A stretch of 11,297 nucleotides of DNA from Bacillota bacterium (GTDB lineage Bacteria > Bacillota > Clostridia > Christensenellales > CAG-138), in NCBI GenBank assembly GCA_023458615.1, contig JAEWYV010000249.1, positions 1-11,297 of the forward strand, written 5' to 3'. Below the pieces are notes generated by a model that was not told where the DNA came from, made no database searches, and saw only the letters and a list, made by a program, of their open reading frames with translations. The position numbers were made by a program, and so were the translations under genes. Shown piece after piece: positions 1 through 6,865 of the stretch (position 1 is its first letter; every line of letters starts with the position of its first letter).

Positions 1-173
1 ATTTCAAATGTAAAGGTAACCGTTCCGCCGTCTACCAGTTCCGATGGATTCGCAGTAATGTTGATGCGCGCCTCATCCGCATGCGCGGTTGGCATGAACG
101 CGAACACGCAAATCAGCACAAACACAGTGCTAATCATCCTTGCGATCATCGAATGGCACACCAAACGTTTCAT
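1..173 (-). CDS. Secreted protein, 5' part only (signal peptide plus start of a beta-sandwich-like domain)
   Basis: Only the first 57 codons are in the window; the gene continues past the left edge. An ATG at 171-173 is preceded by AGGAG (181-185) at 7-base spacing, which fixes the start. The product opens with a basic segment (MKRLVCHSMIARM), then a hydrophobic stretch (about residues 14-28), then AHA|DEA, a good signal peptidase I site after residue 32. The mature N-terminus (ARINITANPSELVDGGTVTFTF) resembles the first strands of Ig-like or CARDB/DUF11-type repeats of Gram-positive surface proteins; that resemblance is inference from a short stretch. There is no lipobox cysteine, so it is probably not a lipoprotein. 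It starts 38 bases after the YigZ-family stop with no clear terminator between, so it may be the last gene of the tyrS unit. Its function cannot be told. Confidence 0.75.
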   Translation of the reverse strand, partial: MKRLVCHSMIARMISTVFVLICVFAFMPTAHADEARINITANPSELVDGGTVTFTFE

Positions 174-211
174 TGAATAACTCCTGTTGGCTAAACTCAA
201 CCAATGATGTT

Positions 212-856
212 TTACTGAATCAGGCAGGGTAACAACGTTTCACCAAGCGATTGAATGATGGCTGTGCCGTCCGTGCGATCTGTGATTGCGGCGCTGAACG
301 CCCCCGCATCTTCTACCGGCAATGTAAACATAAGCTTGACGCGTTCATGAAACTCCGATTGACAGTCATATCCCTTTGTACGGAACATCGGCTCTAATAC
401 GCTGTAGCTTGAGTACGTTACTTCAACCACCAGACGGGCGCAAAGTTGCATTCTCGCTATTTGTGCATGTTCAACCGCTTCTCCCGCCGCGCGACCATAG
501 GCTCGCACGAGACCGCCTGTGCCGAGTAAAACGCCGCCAAAGTAACGAACAACCGCGCAGAGTGTATTTTCCAGCTTTGCTCCGGTTAAAACGTTGAGAA
601 TCGGCGCACCTGCCGTACCGCTTGGTTCACCATCGTCCGAAGACCGAACAATTCCGCCTTCTGCAAGACGAAAGGCATAGCAGCAATGCCTTGCATCATA
701 ATGCTGCTTTTTTAGCTTAACAAGAGCCTGCTGAACCTCCTGCTCGCTGGAAACCGGCAAACAATAGCCAAGAAAGCGGGATTTGTTGATCACAATCTCG
801 CTTTCTCCGGCTGTCAAAATCGTTTGATACGGCCTCAGGCCTTTCGAATCCTGCAA
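212..856 (-). CDS. yigZ: YigZ/IMPACT (UPF0029) family protein
   Basis: This is a 214-residue cytoplasmic protein of the YigZ (E. coli)/YvyE (B. subtilis)/IMPACT family. The N-terminal UPF0029 domain covers about residues 18-125 and carries the conserved SSDDGEPSGTAG (72-83), VVRYFGG (102-108) and GTGGLVRAY (112-120) blocks. A ferredoxin-like DUF1949 domain follows at about 140-200. The full length matches the bacterial family. Eukaryotic IMPACT proteins act on translational control by Gcn2; the role of bacterial members is unsettled. The start appears to be a TTG (854-856) just after GGAAAGAAG. It lies inside the 3' end of tyrS, so the two genes overlap by 22 bases and are probably translationally coupled. 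No ATG lies near the conserved N-terminus, which supports the rare start codon. Confidence 0.9.
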   Translation of the reverse strand: MQDSKGLRPYQTILTAGESEIVINKSRFLGYCLPVSSEQEVQQALVKLKKQHYDARHCCYAFRLAEGGIVRSSDDGEPSGTAGAPILNVLTGAKLENTLCAVVRYFGGVLLGTGGLVRAYGRAAGEAVEHAQIARMQLCARLVVEVTYSSYSVLEPMFRTKGYDCQSEFHERVKLMFTLPVEDAGAFSAAITDRTDGTAIIQSLGETLLPCLIQ

Positions 857-2067
857 TAAGTCTTCTTTCCTTTTCGAATGATCACACCCTCGTCCTCCAA
901 ATCAGAGACGTTGAGTGCATGATTTGGCGAAGTGACTTTCTCGTCGCCAACGAAAACTCCGCCATCGGCGATCAGGCGCCTTGCGTCGCTTTTGCTCTTG
1001 GCAAGATTGCTCAGCACCAGTAAATCGGGCATGCGAAGACCGCTTTCCTCAATTTGCTCTGCTGTGAGTTCGCAACTAGGAATATTGCTTAGATCCGATC
1101 CGCCGGCAAAGAGCGCTTCCGCAGCAGTCTGCGCCTTTTGCGCTTCTTCTTCGCCGTGCACCTGCGCCGTCAATGTATAGGCCAGCACACGTTTTGCTTC
1201 GTTAATCTGTTCGCCGGGCAGCGAGCCGAGCCGCCGCACCTCTTCCATCGGGAGGAAGGTCAACAGTGCAAGGCATTTTTCAACGTCCTGATCCTCTACG
1301 TTTCGCCAGTACTGATAGAAGTCAAATACGCTGCATTTTTCCTTGTCAAGCCAGACAGCGCCCTTTTCGGTCTTACCCATCTTCTTTCCATCGCTGGTCG
1401 TGAGCAACGCAGTGGTCAGCGCATAGGCCGGCTTTTGTTCCTTGCGACGGATCAAATCCGCGCCGCCAAGGATATTGCTCCATTGGTCGTCTCCACCCAT
1501 CTGAAGCTTGCAGCCATAGCGACGATTGAGTTCAAGGAAGTCATAGCTTTGCATGAGCATATAGCCCATCTCAAAAAATGTCAGCCCGCGCTCCAAGCGT
1601 TGCTTGTAGCAGTCCGCCGCAAGCATGCGGCTGACCGAAAAATATACGCCGATATCGCGCATGAAATCAAGGTAATTCAGCGGGTAGAGCCAATCTCCGT
1701 TGTAGACGATCATCGCCTTGTCATCAGAAAAATCAATTAGGCGCGACATCTGCGTCTGAAAGCATGCGGCGTTGTGCTTTAGTTGTTCTTTACTCATCAG
1801 AGCGCGCATGTCCGTTTTTCCGGAAGGATCGCCAATAAATGCCGTGCCATTACCCAGCAGCGCAATGGGCCTATGTCCCGCGCGCTGCATATGCGCCATG
1901 GTCATAAGCGCAACATAATGGCCGATATGGAGGCTGTCTGCCGTCGGATCAAAGCCGATATAGAAGGTTACCTTTTCCTTACCGAGCAGTTCGTGCAGCT
2001 CTTCCGGATGCGAGCATTGTTTTAAAAACCCGCGTTCTTCCAATATGTCATATACGTTGCGTTCCAT
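835..2067 (-). CDS. tyrS: Tyrosyl-tRNA synthetase (TyrRS)
   Basis: Class I aminoacyl-tRNA synthetase of 410 residues that charges tRNA-Tyr in the cytoplasm. Visible motifs are the tyrosine pocket and HIGH signature (YIGFDPTADSLHIGH, 36-50), the tyrosine and tRNA contact region GYMLMQSYDF (168-177), QMGGDDQWSN (189-198), and the KMSKS-equivalent loop KKMGKTEKG (228-236), which is the TyrS-type KxGKT form. An S4 RNA-binding domain lies at about 348-404. The chosen ATG (2065-2067) has AAGGAG 7-8 bases upstream and gives the usual family N-terminus (MERNVYDILEERG). The reading frame stays open 44 codons further upstream, but that stretch holds the promoter and part of a terminator and does not look like protein. 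No T-box specifier or antiterminator is visible in the short leader. The 3' end overlaps the YigZ-family start. Confidence 0.97.
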   Translation of the reverse strand: MERNVYDILEERGFLKQCSHPEELHELLGKEKVTFYIGFDPTADSLHIGHYVALMTMAHMQRAGHRPIALLGNGTAFIGDPSGKTDMRALMSKEQLKHNAACFQTQMSRLIDFSDDKAMIVYNGDWLYPLNYLDFMRDIGVYFSVSRMLAADCYKQRLERGLTFFEMGYMLMQSYDFLELNRRYGCKLQMGGDDQWSNILGGADLIRRKEQKPAYALTTALLTTSDGKKMGKTEKGAVWLDKEKCSVFDFYQYWRNVEDQDVEKCLALLTFLPMEEVRRLGSLPGEQINEAKRVLAYTLTAQVHGEEEAQKAQTAAEALFAGGSDLSNIPSCELTAEQIEESGLRMPDLLVLSNLAKSKSDARRLIADGGVFVGDEKVTSPNHALNVSDLEDEGVIIRKGKKTYCRIRKA

Positions 2068-2138
2068 CGTGGATCTCCTTCGTGTTGTGTTGCGCCCGTA
2101 AAACGGCGCAGAAAATTGGTTGCGTTTTCGCTCAAACA

Positions 2139-2167
2139 AATATACCACGAAAAAAGAGAAGAAACAA
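2139..2167 (-). promoter_or_regulatory. tyrS: Candidate tyrS promoter
   Basis: Minus-strand -35 TTGTTT (2162-2167) and -10 TATATT (2139-2144) are separated by exactly 17 bases. The -10 matches consensus at five of six positions and the -35 is weak. The -35 sits inside the descending arm of the upstream terminator hairpin, so terminator and promoter overlap. The predicted leader is about 65 bases. Confidence 0.5.
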
Positions 2168-2188
2168 TGTGAATGACATTGTTTCTTC
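2145..2188 (-). terminator. Intrinsic terminator of the system B regulator-kinase operon
   Basis: A perfect 13-bp inverted repeat (2158-2170 with 2176-2188, 5-base loop) is followed in the minus direction by CTCTTTTTTCG. It lies about 56 bases after the stop codon of kinase B, the expected place for a rho-independent terminator. The stem is AT-rich, but the length and U-run make the call strong. Confidence 0.85.
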
Positions 2189-2243
2189 CGTGACTTCACA
2201 AGTCTTTACAGCTTGTACATTCTTATTGGAACCGGACGAAATG

Positions 2244-4034
2244 TTATGAGAGTGAAACGGTAAAACGGAATACCGCGAAGTTTTCCTCGTTTGCTGCTTC
2301 AATCGATTCACCCAGATGCGTCAATATCTCATGGACGATGGCGAGGCCAAGTCCCGTTCCGCTATCCGTATGGGAGACATCCGCTTTATAGAAGCGCTCA
2401 AACAGATGCGGAAGATGCTCCTCCGGAATATGCCCTGTGTTTTTCACCGAGACCAGCGCGCGCCTGCCGCTTGCGTCTTTCTGCACATCCAGAATGATTA
2501 CTCCGTCATCGGCGGCAAACTTGATTGCGTTATCAATCAGTGCAATAAGCACTTGCTCAATACGATCGCTGTTGGAGTGAACCGACAGCGGTTTTTCGCA
2601 GTGCCACTGCTCCTGAATACGAATGCCACTGTAGGAGGCGACAATTCCGGTTTGTTCCAAAACCTCACTGATCACGCCATCCAGATGGAAGCTCGTTTTT
2701 TCGAGTGCGACAGCACCGGATTGCAGGCGAGATAGCTCCAGAAGATCGTTGATCAGCCTAGTAAGACGCATGGACTCCCGCAGAATATAGCCATAATAAC
2801 GAGAACGATCGTCTTCCTTCTTGATCAGTCCGTCGTTTAGCGCCTCCGCAAGGCTGCGAATGGACGCAATCGGTGTGCGCAGCTCATGGCTGACGTTCGC
2901 AACATAGTCCTTTCTTGTTTGCTCCAGTCTTTCTGCTGCGGTGACATCCTGCAAAACGATCACTGTCCCGGGTGCCAGTTCACTCGTTTCCTGCGAAAGC
3001 GAGATGACCAAGACCAGCTTTCGCTCTCCTATGCTCAAGGACGTGCTCCGGGAAATCCCACTGTTTAGTGTCTCCTCACAGAGCGGAAGCGCAGGCTGTA
3101 TGGCCTGCATCAATTCCAAATCGGAATCAACAATCAGCAACTGGCATGCCGCCTGATTCTTATAGATGAGGGAACCATCCGATTCCAAAGCGATAACGCC
3201 TTCGTGCAGACCATCTAGAATCATATTTAACCGATTTCGTGCAAGCACCAAATCAGAGATGTTGCGCTGAAGCTGGGTCGCAAGATGGTTGAGCGCAACA
3301 CCGAGTTGCCCGATTTCATCATCCCGGCTCTCATCCGCGCGAATGGAAAAATTGCCGCTTGCCATCGCTGCCGAGGCGCGCGTCATCGTCAAAATCGGCT
3401 TTGCCATACGGCGTGAGATAAAATACGCTGGGAAAACCATGCAAACGGATGCAATCAGCGAGCTAAGGATCAGCGCGCGGACGAAACTCATCAGCGAGCT
3501 ATACACCTCAAACGAAGGTCGGGACATCAAAATTGCCCCTGTTACGCGTTGCATGTTGTCTTCAATGGTAACGCCGACGACGACGCCATCCGGCGAGCGC
3601 CACTTGGTAGAAATCAATTGCTGCCCGGTTGTGACAACCTGCTTGCCATAGTTCTTGATGGATTCGCTGACGGGAAATTTTGCGTTAATGCTCTCGGTTG
3701 TGTAGGCAACAAGGCTAGCATTTTCGTCAAAGATATAAACACGCGTCCCCTGCTGTTCCTTTAGCGTGAAGTCTAGAAACGAGTCATATGAAATCTGGCC
3801 GGATTGCAATCTGGTCGCGAGGCGACTCATGGACTCCGCGCGCGGCAGCATCTCCTCTGCGATACGTTTTGCGTGAACGGCGGCGCCGGTGAGCAGATAG
3901 ACAAGTACGCCAATCATGGATGTGAGCACACATCCAAATATGAGATAGAATAGGAATTTTTCAAATATAGAACCGGTTTTCTCGTGCTTTGCCGTATCTG
4001 TTTTCTGGCGCTGCATCCATTTTTTATGCTTCAT
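2244..4034 (-). CDS. Sensor histidine kinase B (PhoR/WalK-like, HAMP-PAS-HisKA-HATPase)
   Basis: Membrane sensor kinase, 596 residues from the ATG at 4032-4034. TM1 is about 25-50, an extracytoplasmic sensor region about 51-185, TM2 about 187-206, HAMP about 207-260 and a PAS-like domain about 262-370. HisKA holds phospho-acceptor H383 in VSHELRTP. In HATPase the N box is IDNAIKF (N502) and the G2 box SGTGLGLA (558-565). The G1 box is degenerate: NTGHIPEE replaces the usual DxGxGI. It should autophosphorylate and pass phosphate to the regulator encoded just upstream. The start is uncertain. The frame is open to a TTG at 4107-4109 overlapping the regulator gene, with no ribosome site, and another TTG lies at 4041-4043. 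AGGAG at 4076-4080 is separated from the later starts by a strong hairpin. The sensor region differs from that of kinase A although the catalytic cores are close paralogues. The signal is unknown. Confidence 0.9.
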   Translation of the reverse strand: MKHKKWMQRQKTDTAKHEKTGSIFEKFLFYLIFGCVLTSMIGVLVYLLTGAAVHAKRIAEEMLPRAESMSRLATRLQSGQISYDSFLDFTLKEQQGTRVYIFDENASLVAYTTESINAKFPVSESIKNYGKQVVTTGQQLISTKWRSPDGVVVGVTIEDNMQRVTGAILMSRPSFEVYSSLMSFVRALILSSLIASVCMVFPAYFISRRMAKPILTMTRASAAMASGNFSIRADESRDDEIGQLGVALNHLATQLQRNISDLVLARNRLNMILDGLHEGVIALESDGSLIYKNQAACQLLIVDSDLELMQAIQPALPLCEETLNSGISRSTSLSIGERKLVLVISLSQETSELAPGTVIVLQDVTAAERLEQTRKDYVANVSHELRTPIASIRSLAEALNDGLIKKEDDRSRYYGYILRESMRLTRLINDLLELSRLQSGAVALEKTSFHLDGVISEVLEQTGIVASYSGIRIQEQWHCEKPLSVHSNSDRIEQVLIALIDNAIKFAADDGVIILDVQKDASGRRALVSVKNTGHIPEEHLPHLFERFYKADVSHTDSGTGLGLAIVHEILTHLGESIEAANEENFAVFRFTVSLS

Positions 4035-4044
4035 ATAATACAAG

Positions 4045-4067
4045 GGCGCGGGGCTGTCTCCCGCGCC
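4045..4067 (-). other. GC-only hairpin at the regulator B/kinase B junction
   Basis: A perfect 8-bp inverted repeat made only of G and C (4045-4052 with 4060-4067, 7-base loop) lies between the regulator stop and the probable kinase start. There is no U-run after it (CTTGTATTATATG), so it is not an ordinary terminator. It may tune kinase translation or protect the upstream message. AGGAG lies just before it and start codons just after it. Confidence 0.6.
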
Positions 4068-4080
4068 GAAAGTCGCTCCT

Positions 4081-4785
4081 TTACGCCCGATCAGTATCGC
4101 TTGAGCCAAACTTGTAGCCGACGCCGTAAACGGTACGAATACCCCAGTTTAGTCCTTCATCGGGTATCTTCTGCCGGATGCGCTTAATCTGCGTATCCAC
4201 CGCGCGCGTATCGCCAAAATAATCATATCCCCAAATCTTCGAGAGTATCTGTTCGCGGTCAAACACGCGCCCCGGGTGCGAAGCCAAAAGATAGAGAATC
4301 TCTACTTCTTTCGGGGTAAAATCCACGGGTTTTCCCTTGATTTTCACTTCATAATTCGAGAGGCTGATCTCCAGGTCTTCCATGCGGATTGTTTTACCCT
4401 CCGGTTCCGGTTCGGCAGAGATGCGACGCAGTACCGCTTTGATGCGCGCAATCAATTCACGTGCGGAAAACGGTTTTACAATGTAGTCATCCGCGCCAAT
4501 CTCAAGGCCAACCACACGGTCGATCTCCTCGCCCTTTGCCGTGAGCATAATGATCGGAACCGAACTTTTCTGGCGGATTTCCCGGCAGGCGTCCATGCCG
4601 TTTTTTTCCGGCATCATCAAGTCCATCAAGATCAAGTCCGGGGCTTCGGATTCCGCCATCTTTACCGCCTGAACGCCGTTGAAAGCGGAGGCATGCGTAA
4701 ACCCTTCGCTCTCCAGATAAACGCCAAGCGATTCATGAATGATCGGTTGATCGTCACAAATTAAAATATGTGCACTCTTCTGCAT
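4081..4785 (-). CDS. Response regulator B, OmpR/PhoB family
   Basis: DNA-binding response regulator of 234 residues. The receiver domain (about 5-120) has acidic pocket D11/D12, phospho-acceptor D55 (LMDLMMP), T82 (LTAKGEE) and K104 (VKPF). The winged-helix DNA-binding domain (about 132-228) shows the family marks FTPKEVEILYLLASHPG, IWGYDYFGDTRAVDTQIKRIRQKI and TVYGVGYKF. The ATG at 4783-4785 is preceded by AAAGGGGG at good spacing. The partner kinase gene follows at once in the same direction, and the pair has its own promoter upstream and terminator downstream. The protein is a close paralogue of regulator A: an exact 26-bp match (4517-4542 against 7287-7312) lies in the receiver coding region. 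Overall form is PhoP/WalR-like, but the target genes cannot be read from the sequence. Confidence 0.95.
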   Translation of the reverse strand: MQKSAHILICDDQPIIHESLGVYLESEGFTHASAFNGVQAVKMAESEAPDLILMDLMMPEKNGMDACREIRQKSSVPIIMLTAKGEEIDRVVGLEIGADDYIVKPFSARELIARIKAVLRRISAEPEPEGKTIRMEDLEISLSNYEVKIKGKPVDFTPKEVEILYLLASHPGRVFDREQILSKIWGYDYFGDTRAVDTQIKRIRQKIPDEGLNWGIRTVYGVGYKFGSSDTDRA

Positions 4786-4807
4786 GGTTTAACCCCCTTT
4801 TGACTCG

Positions 4808-4836
4808 ATTATAGTATGCGATCTGCCACAATTCAA
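4808..4836 (-). promoter_or_regulatory. Promoter of the system B operon
   Basis: Minus-strand -35 TTGAAT (4831-4836) and a perfect -10 TATAAT (4808-4813) lie 17 bases apart, about 25 bases before the regulator B start codon. This is a strong sigma-A type promoter. It separates expression of system B from the upstream kinase A gene. Confidence 0.8.
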
Positions 4837-4937
4837 TGGCATAGGACAGCTTGTCGAAATTGTACACGATTCGTACAAGATCGGTGCGTTTTCTCATAAA
4901 TCCAGTCAAAATTCGGGTTTGCTGCCACAATTGGCAG
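4823..4937. repeat. Repeated 11-mer with dyads and an inverted repeat upstream of system B
   Basis: The 11-mer ctgccacaatt occurs at 4823-4833 and 4922-4932, 99 bases apart. Each copy starts a TGCCA...TGGCA dyad: the right copy is ctgcca-caat-tggcag (4922-4937), and the left copy has 5-bp arms ending at 4841 and overlaps the -35 element. Between them lies ttgtac-N7-gtacaa (4860-4878), centred about 65 bases upstream of the expected transcription start. These are candidate operators, possibly for autoregulation; function is inferred. Confidence 0.4.
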
Positions 4938-4939
4938 AA

Positions 4940-6850
4940 CTATCGCCTTTTGGGTTTCTTATCGTGCGGCTTTCGGTGAATTACTTCATATGGTGCATCC
5001 TGCGATGAATGCTCCTGCTTGCCTCCACTTAGCACAACATCCTGCTCGATAACGGCGCCTGTCCCAACAGGGCCTAGCGCGATCGCGTTTGAGATGTATT
5101 TCTTGAGCGTAAAATGGAAGCTGGTTCCCTGGCCGGCGGTACTCTCCACATAAATGTTTTCGCCCAGCTTGTCGATGATCTGCTTGGCGATGGAGAGGCC
5201 AAGCCCCGTTCCGCCCTCACGCCGCGATTTGTCGGTTTTAAAGAACCGCTCAAAGATATGCGGCAGGTCCTCCGCCGCAATTCCGCAACCGGTGTCCGTT
5301 ACGCTCACTAGGATGCGGTCCCCAGCTGTTTCGGCGGCACTGATCGTTATACTGCCACCCTCCGGCGTATAGTGCATTGCGTTGTCAAGCAAAATGACCA
5401 GCAGTTGTTCTACACGATCCTCGTCCGTCATAGCAAACGGAATCTTATCAAGGTCAAGTTTCAACTGAATGCCGCGTTGCGCCGCCTCGTTGAGATAATT
5501 TTGCCGCGTATCCTGCAGTAGCTCTTCCAGATTGACCGCGTGAACTTCCATATGTTCCGTGCCGGATTGCAGGCGGGATAGCTCCAGCATATCCGTAATC
5601 AACCGGGACAGACGAATGACCTCGCGGAGCATGATTCGATAATACCTCTGCTTTGTCTCCTCGTCTGTAATCATACCGTCGCTGAGCGGCTCAAGAAGCC
5701 CGCGCACTGCGGTAAGCGGCGTGCGGAGTTCATGGCTGACGTTTGCAACGTAATCTCTGCGCGTTTTTTCGAGGCGCTCCAGATCGGTTACATCCTTAAA
5801 CAGACCGACTACACCGGTGCATTCCCCGGCCTCATCGGTCACAGGGACGATGGTGATCCAAAGATCCCGCTCGTTTGGCAGCGAGTAGTGCATGCTCGCG
5901 GGCTCCAGTGATTCATATACCGCACGGAACATTTCCCAAATGGAAGCATCCGGAACCAAATCCATCGGCACCTTCACTTCAACCGCGCCGAACATCTTCA
6001 TCAGGGCAGGGTTATAGTGCGTTAAGCAACCGATGTTGTCGATTGCGGCGACGCCATCGGTAAAGCTTGCAAGTAGTTGATTGAGTTGCCGTTTTTCGCT
6101 GCGCAATTGGTAAATCGTTTGTGCGAGATTGTCGCAAAGCGTATTGAGCGCACGCGCAAGAATGCCGATTTCGCCCGATGCCTTCTCGTTTGCGCGGACG
6201 TTAAACCTGCCTTTGGACATTTCGATAGCCGCGTTGCTCATGTCATGCAACGGCTTGGAGAGTCGATTGGTGCTAAAGGCGACAAGTAGCATAACAACTG
6301 GGAGAATCGCAAAGATCGTTCCAGTCAATACATTATTGAGTTGATTGAATGCGGATTGAATGCGCTTGATCTGTTTGATGATCAAAATCCCGCCCGTTAC
6401 GTTGGACTGCGTGTCACGCACAGGAATTCCAACAGAGACGGCGGTTTCGCCATTGAGCAATTTCAGATCGTTGTTTTCAACGGTCTGCCCGCGCAAAACA
6501 TTCTGCATTTCGGCCCGATAGTATTCGCCAAAATCCTGCGTCTCAACCGTGCTGCCGTTGTTGCGAAAGATGAGAATTTTACCCAAAGCATCTGCAATCA
6601 ATATGGCAGACTCGCTGGAGAGTGTTTGCTTGTCGATGAGACGCTGAAATGCATCTTCGGTCATAAACCCGTTTTTATATTCCTCATAAATCTGTCGGGT
6701 TACTTCGGCTTCAGGCTCAAGATTTGCCATCTCTATGGATATGTAAGTATTTTTGCCGACATACGTATAAGCCGCTAGCAAAATAATATTTGCTAGCAGC
6801 AAAGCGATGATCGATACAACTAAAATTCGCCAATAAAATACGCTGCGCAT
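4940..6850 (-). CDS. Sensor histidine kinase A (PhoR/WalK-like, HAMP-PAS-HisKA-HATPase)
   Basis: Membrane sensor kinase of 636 residues. TM1 is about 8-30, the extracytoplasmic sensor about 31-172, TM2 about 174-194, HAMP about 195-248 and a PAS-like domain about 252-360. HisKA has H373 in VSHELRTP. HATPase has a complete set of ATP motifs: N box LLDNAMHY (N490), G1 DTGCGI (519-524), F box FERFF and G2 GGTGLGLS (546-553). After HATPase comes an unusual tail of about 50 residues (586-636), polar and ending in KPHDKKPKRR. The ATG at 6848-6850 starts 15 bases after the regulator A stop. No good ribosome site is seen in that gap, so translational coupling is likely. The family autophosphorylates on the histidine and phosphorylates the partner regulator. 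The sensed signal is unknown. The core is highly similar to kinase B; the sensor part is not. Confidence 0.94.
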   Translation of the reverse strand: MRSVFYWRILVVSIIALLLANIILLAAYTYVGKNTYISIEMANLEPEAEVTRQIYEEYKNGFMTEDAFQRLIDKQTLSSESAILIADALGKILIFRNNGSTVETQDFGEYYRAEMQNVLRGQTVENNDLKLLNGETAVSVGIPVRDTQSNVTGGILIIKQIKRIQSAFNQLNNVLTGTIFAILPVVMLLVAFSTNRLSKPLHDMSNAAIEMSKGRFNVRANEKASGEIGILARALNTLCDNLAQTIYQLRSEKRQLNQLLASFTDGVAAIDNIGCLTHYNPALMKMFGAVEVKVPMDLVPDASIWEMFRAVYESLEPASMHYSLPNERDLWITIVPVTDEAGECTGVVGLFKDVTDLERLEKTRRDYVANVSHELRTPLTAVRGLLEPLSDGMITDEETKQRYYRIMLREVIRLSRLITDMLELSRLQSGTEHMEVHAVNLEELLQDTRQNYLNEAAQRGIQLKLDLDKIPFAMTDEDRVEQLLVILLDNAMHYTPEGGSITISAAETAGDRILVSVTDTGCGIAAEDLPHIFERFFKTDKSRREGGTGLGLSIAKQIIDKLGENIYVESTAGQGTSFHFTLKKYISNAIALGPVGTGAVIEQDVVLSGGKQEHSSQDAPYEVIHRKPHDKKPKRR

Positions 6851-6865
6851 GTCAAGAAACCGGCT

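Noticed and set aside
1138..1740. Plus-strand open frame of 200 codons opposite tyrS
   Set aside because: It covers the TyrRS catalytic core on the other strand, and no protein family is recognisable.
2068..2199. N-terminal extension of TyrRS by 44 residues
   Set aside because: The ATG at 2065-2067 has an ideal ribosome site and gives the family N-terminus; the extension runs through promoter and terminator sequence.
2192..2204. Small inverted repeat gactt-cac-aagtc upstream of the system B terminator
   Set aside because: The arms are 5 bp with a 3-base loop, and no associated signal is seen.
2208..2216. 9-mer acagcttgt shared with 4846-4854, upstream of system B
   Set aside because: It is too short and lies in unrelated contexts; chance is a fair explanation.
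4922..4937. Hairpin just after the kinase A stop as an intrinsic terminator
   Set aside because: The stem is only 6 bp and no U-run follows, so it is better treated as a dyad or possible operator.
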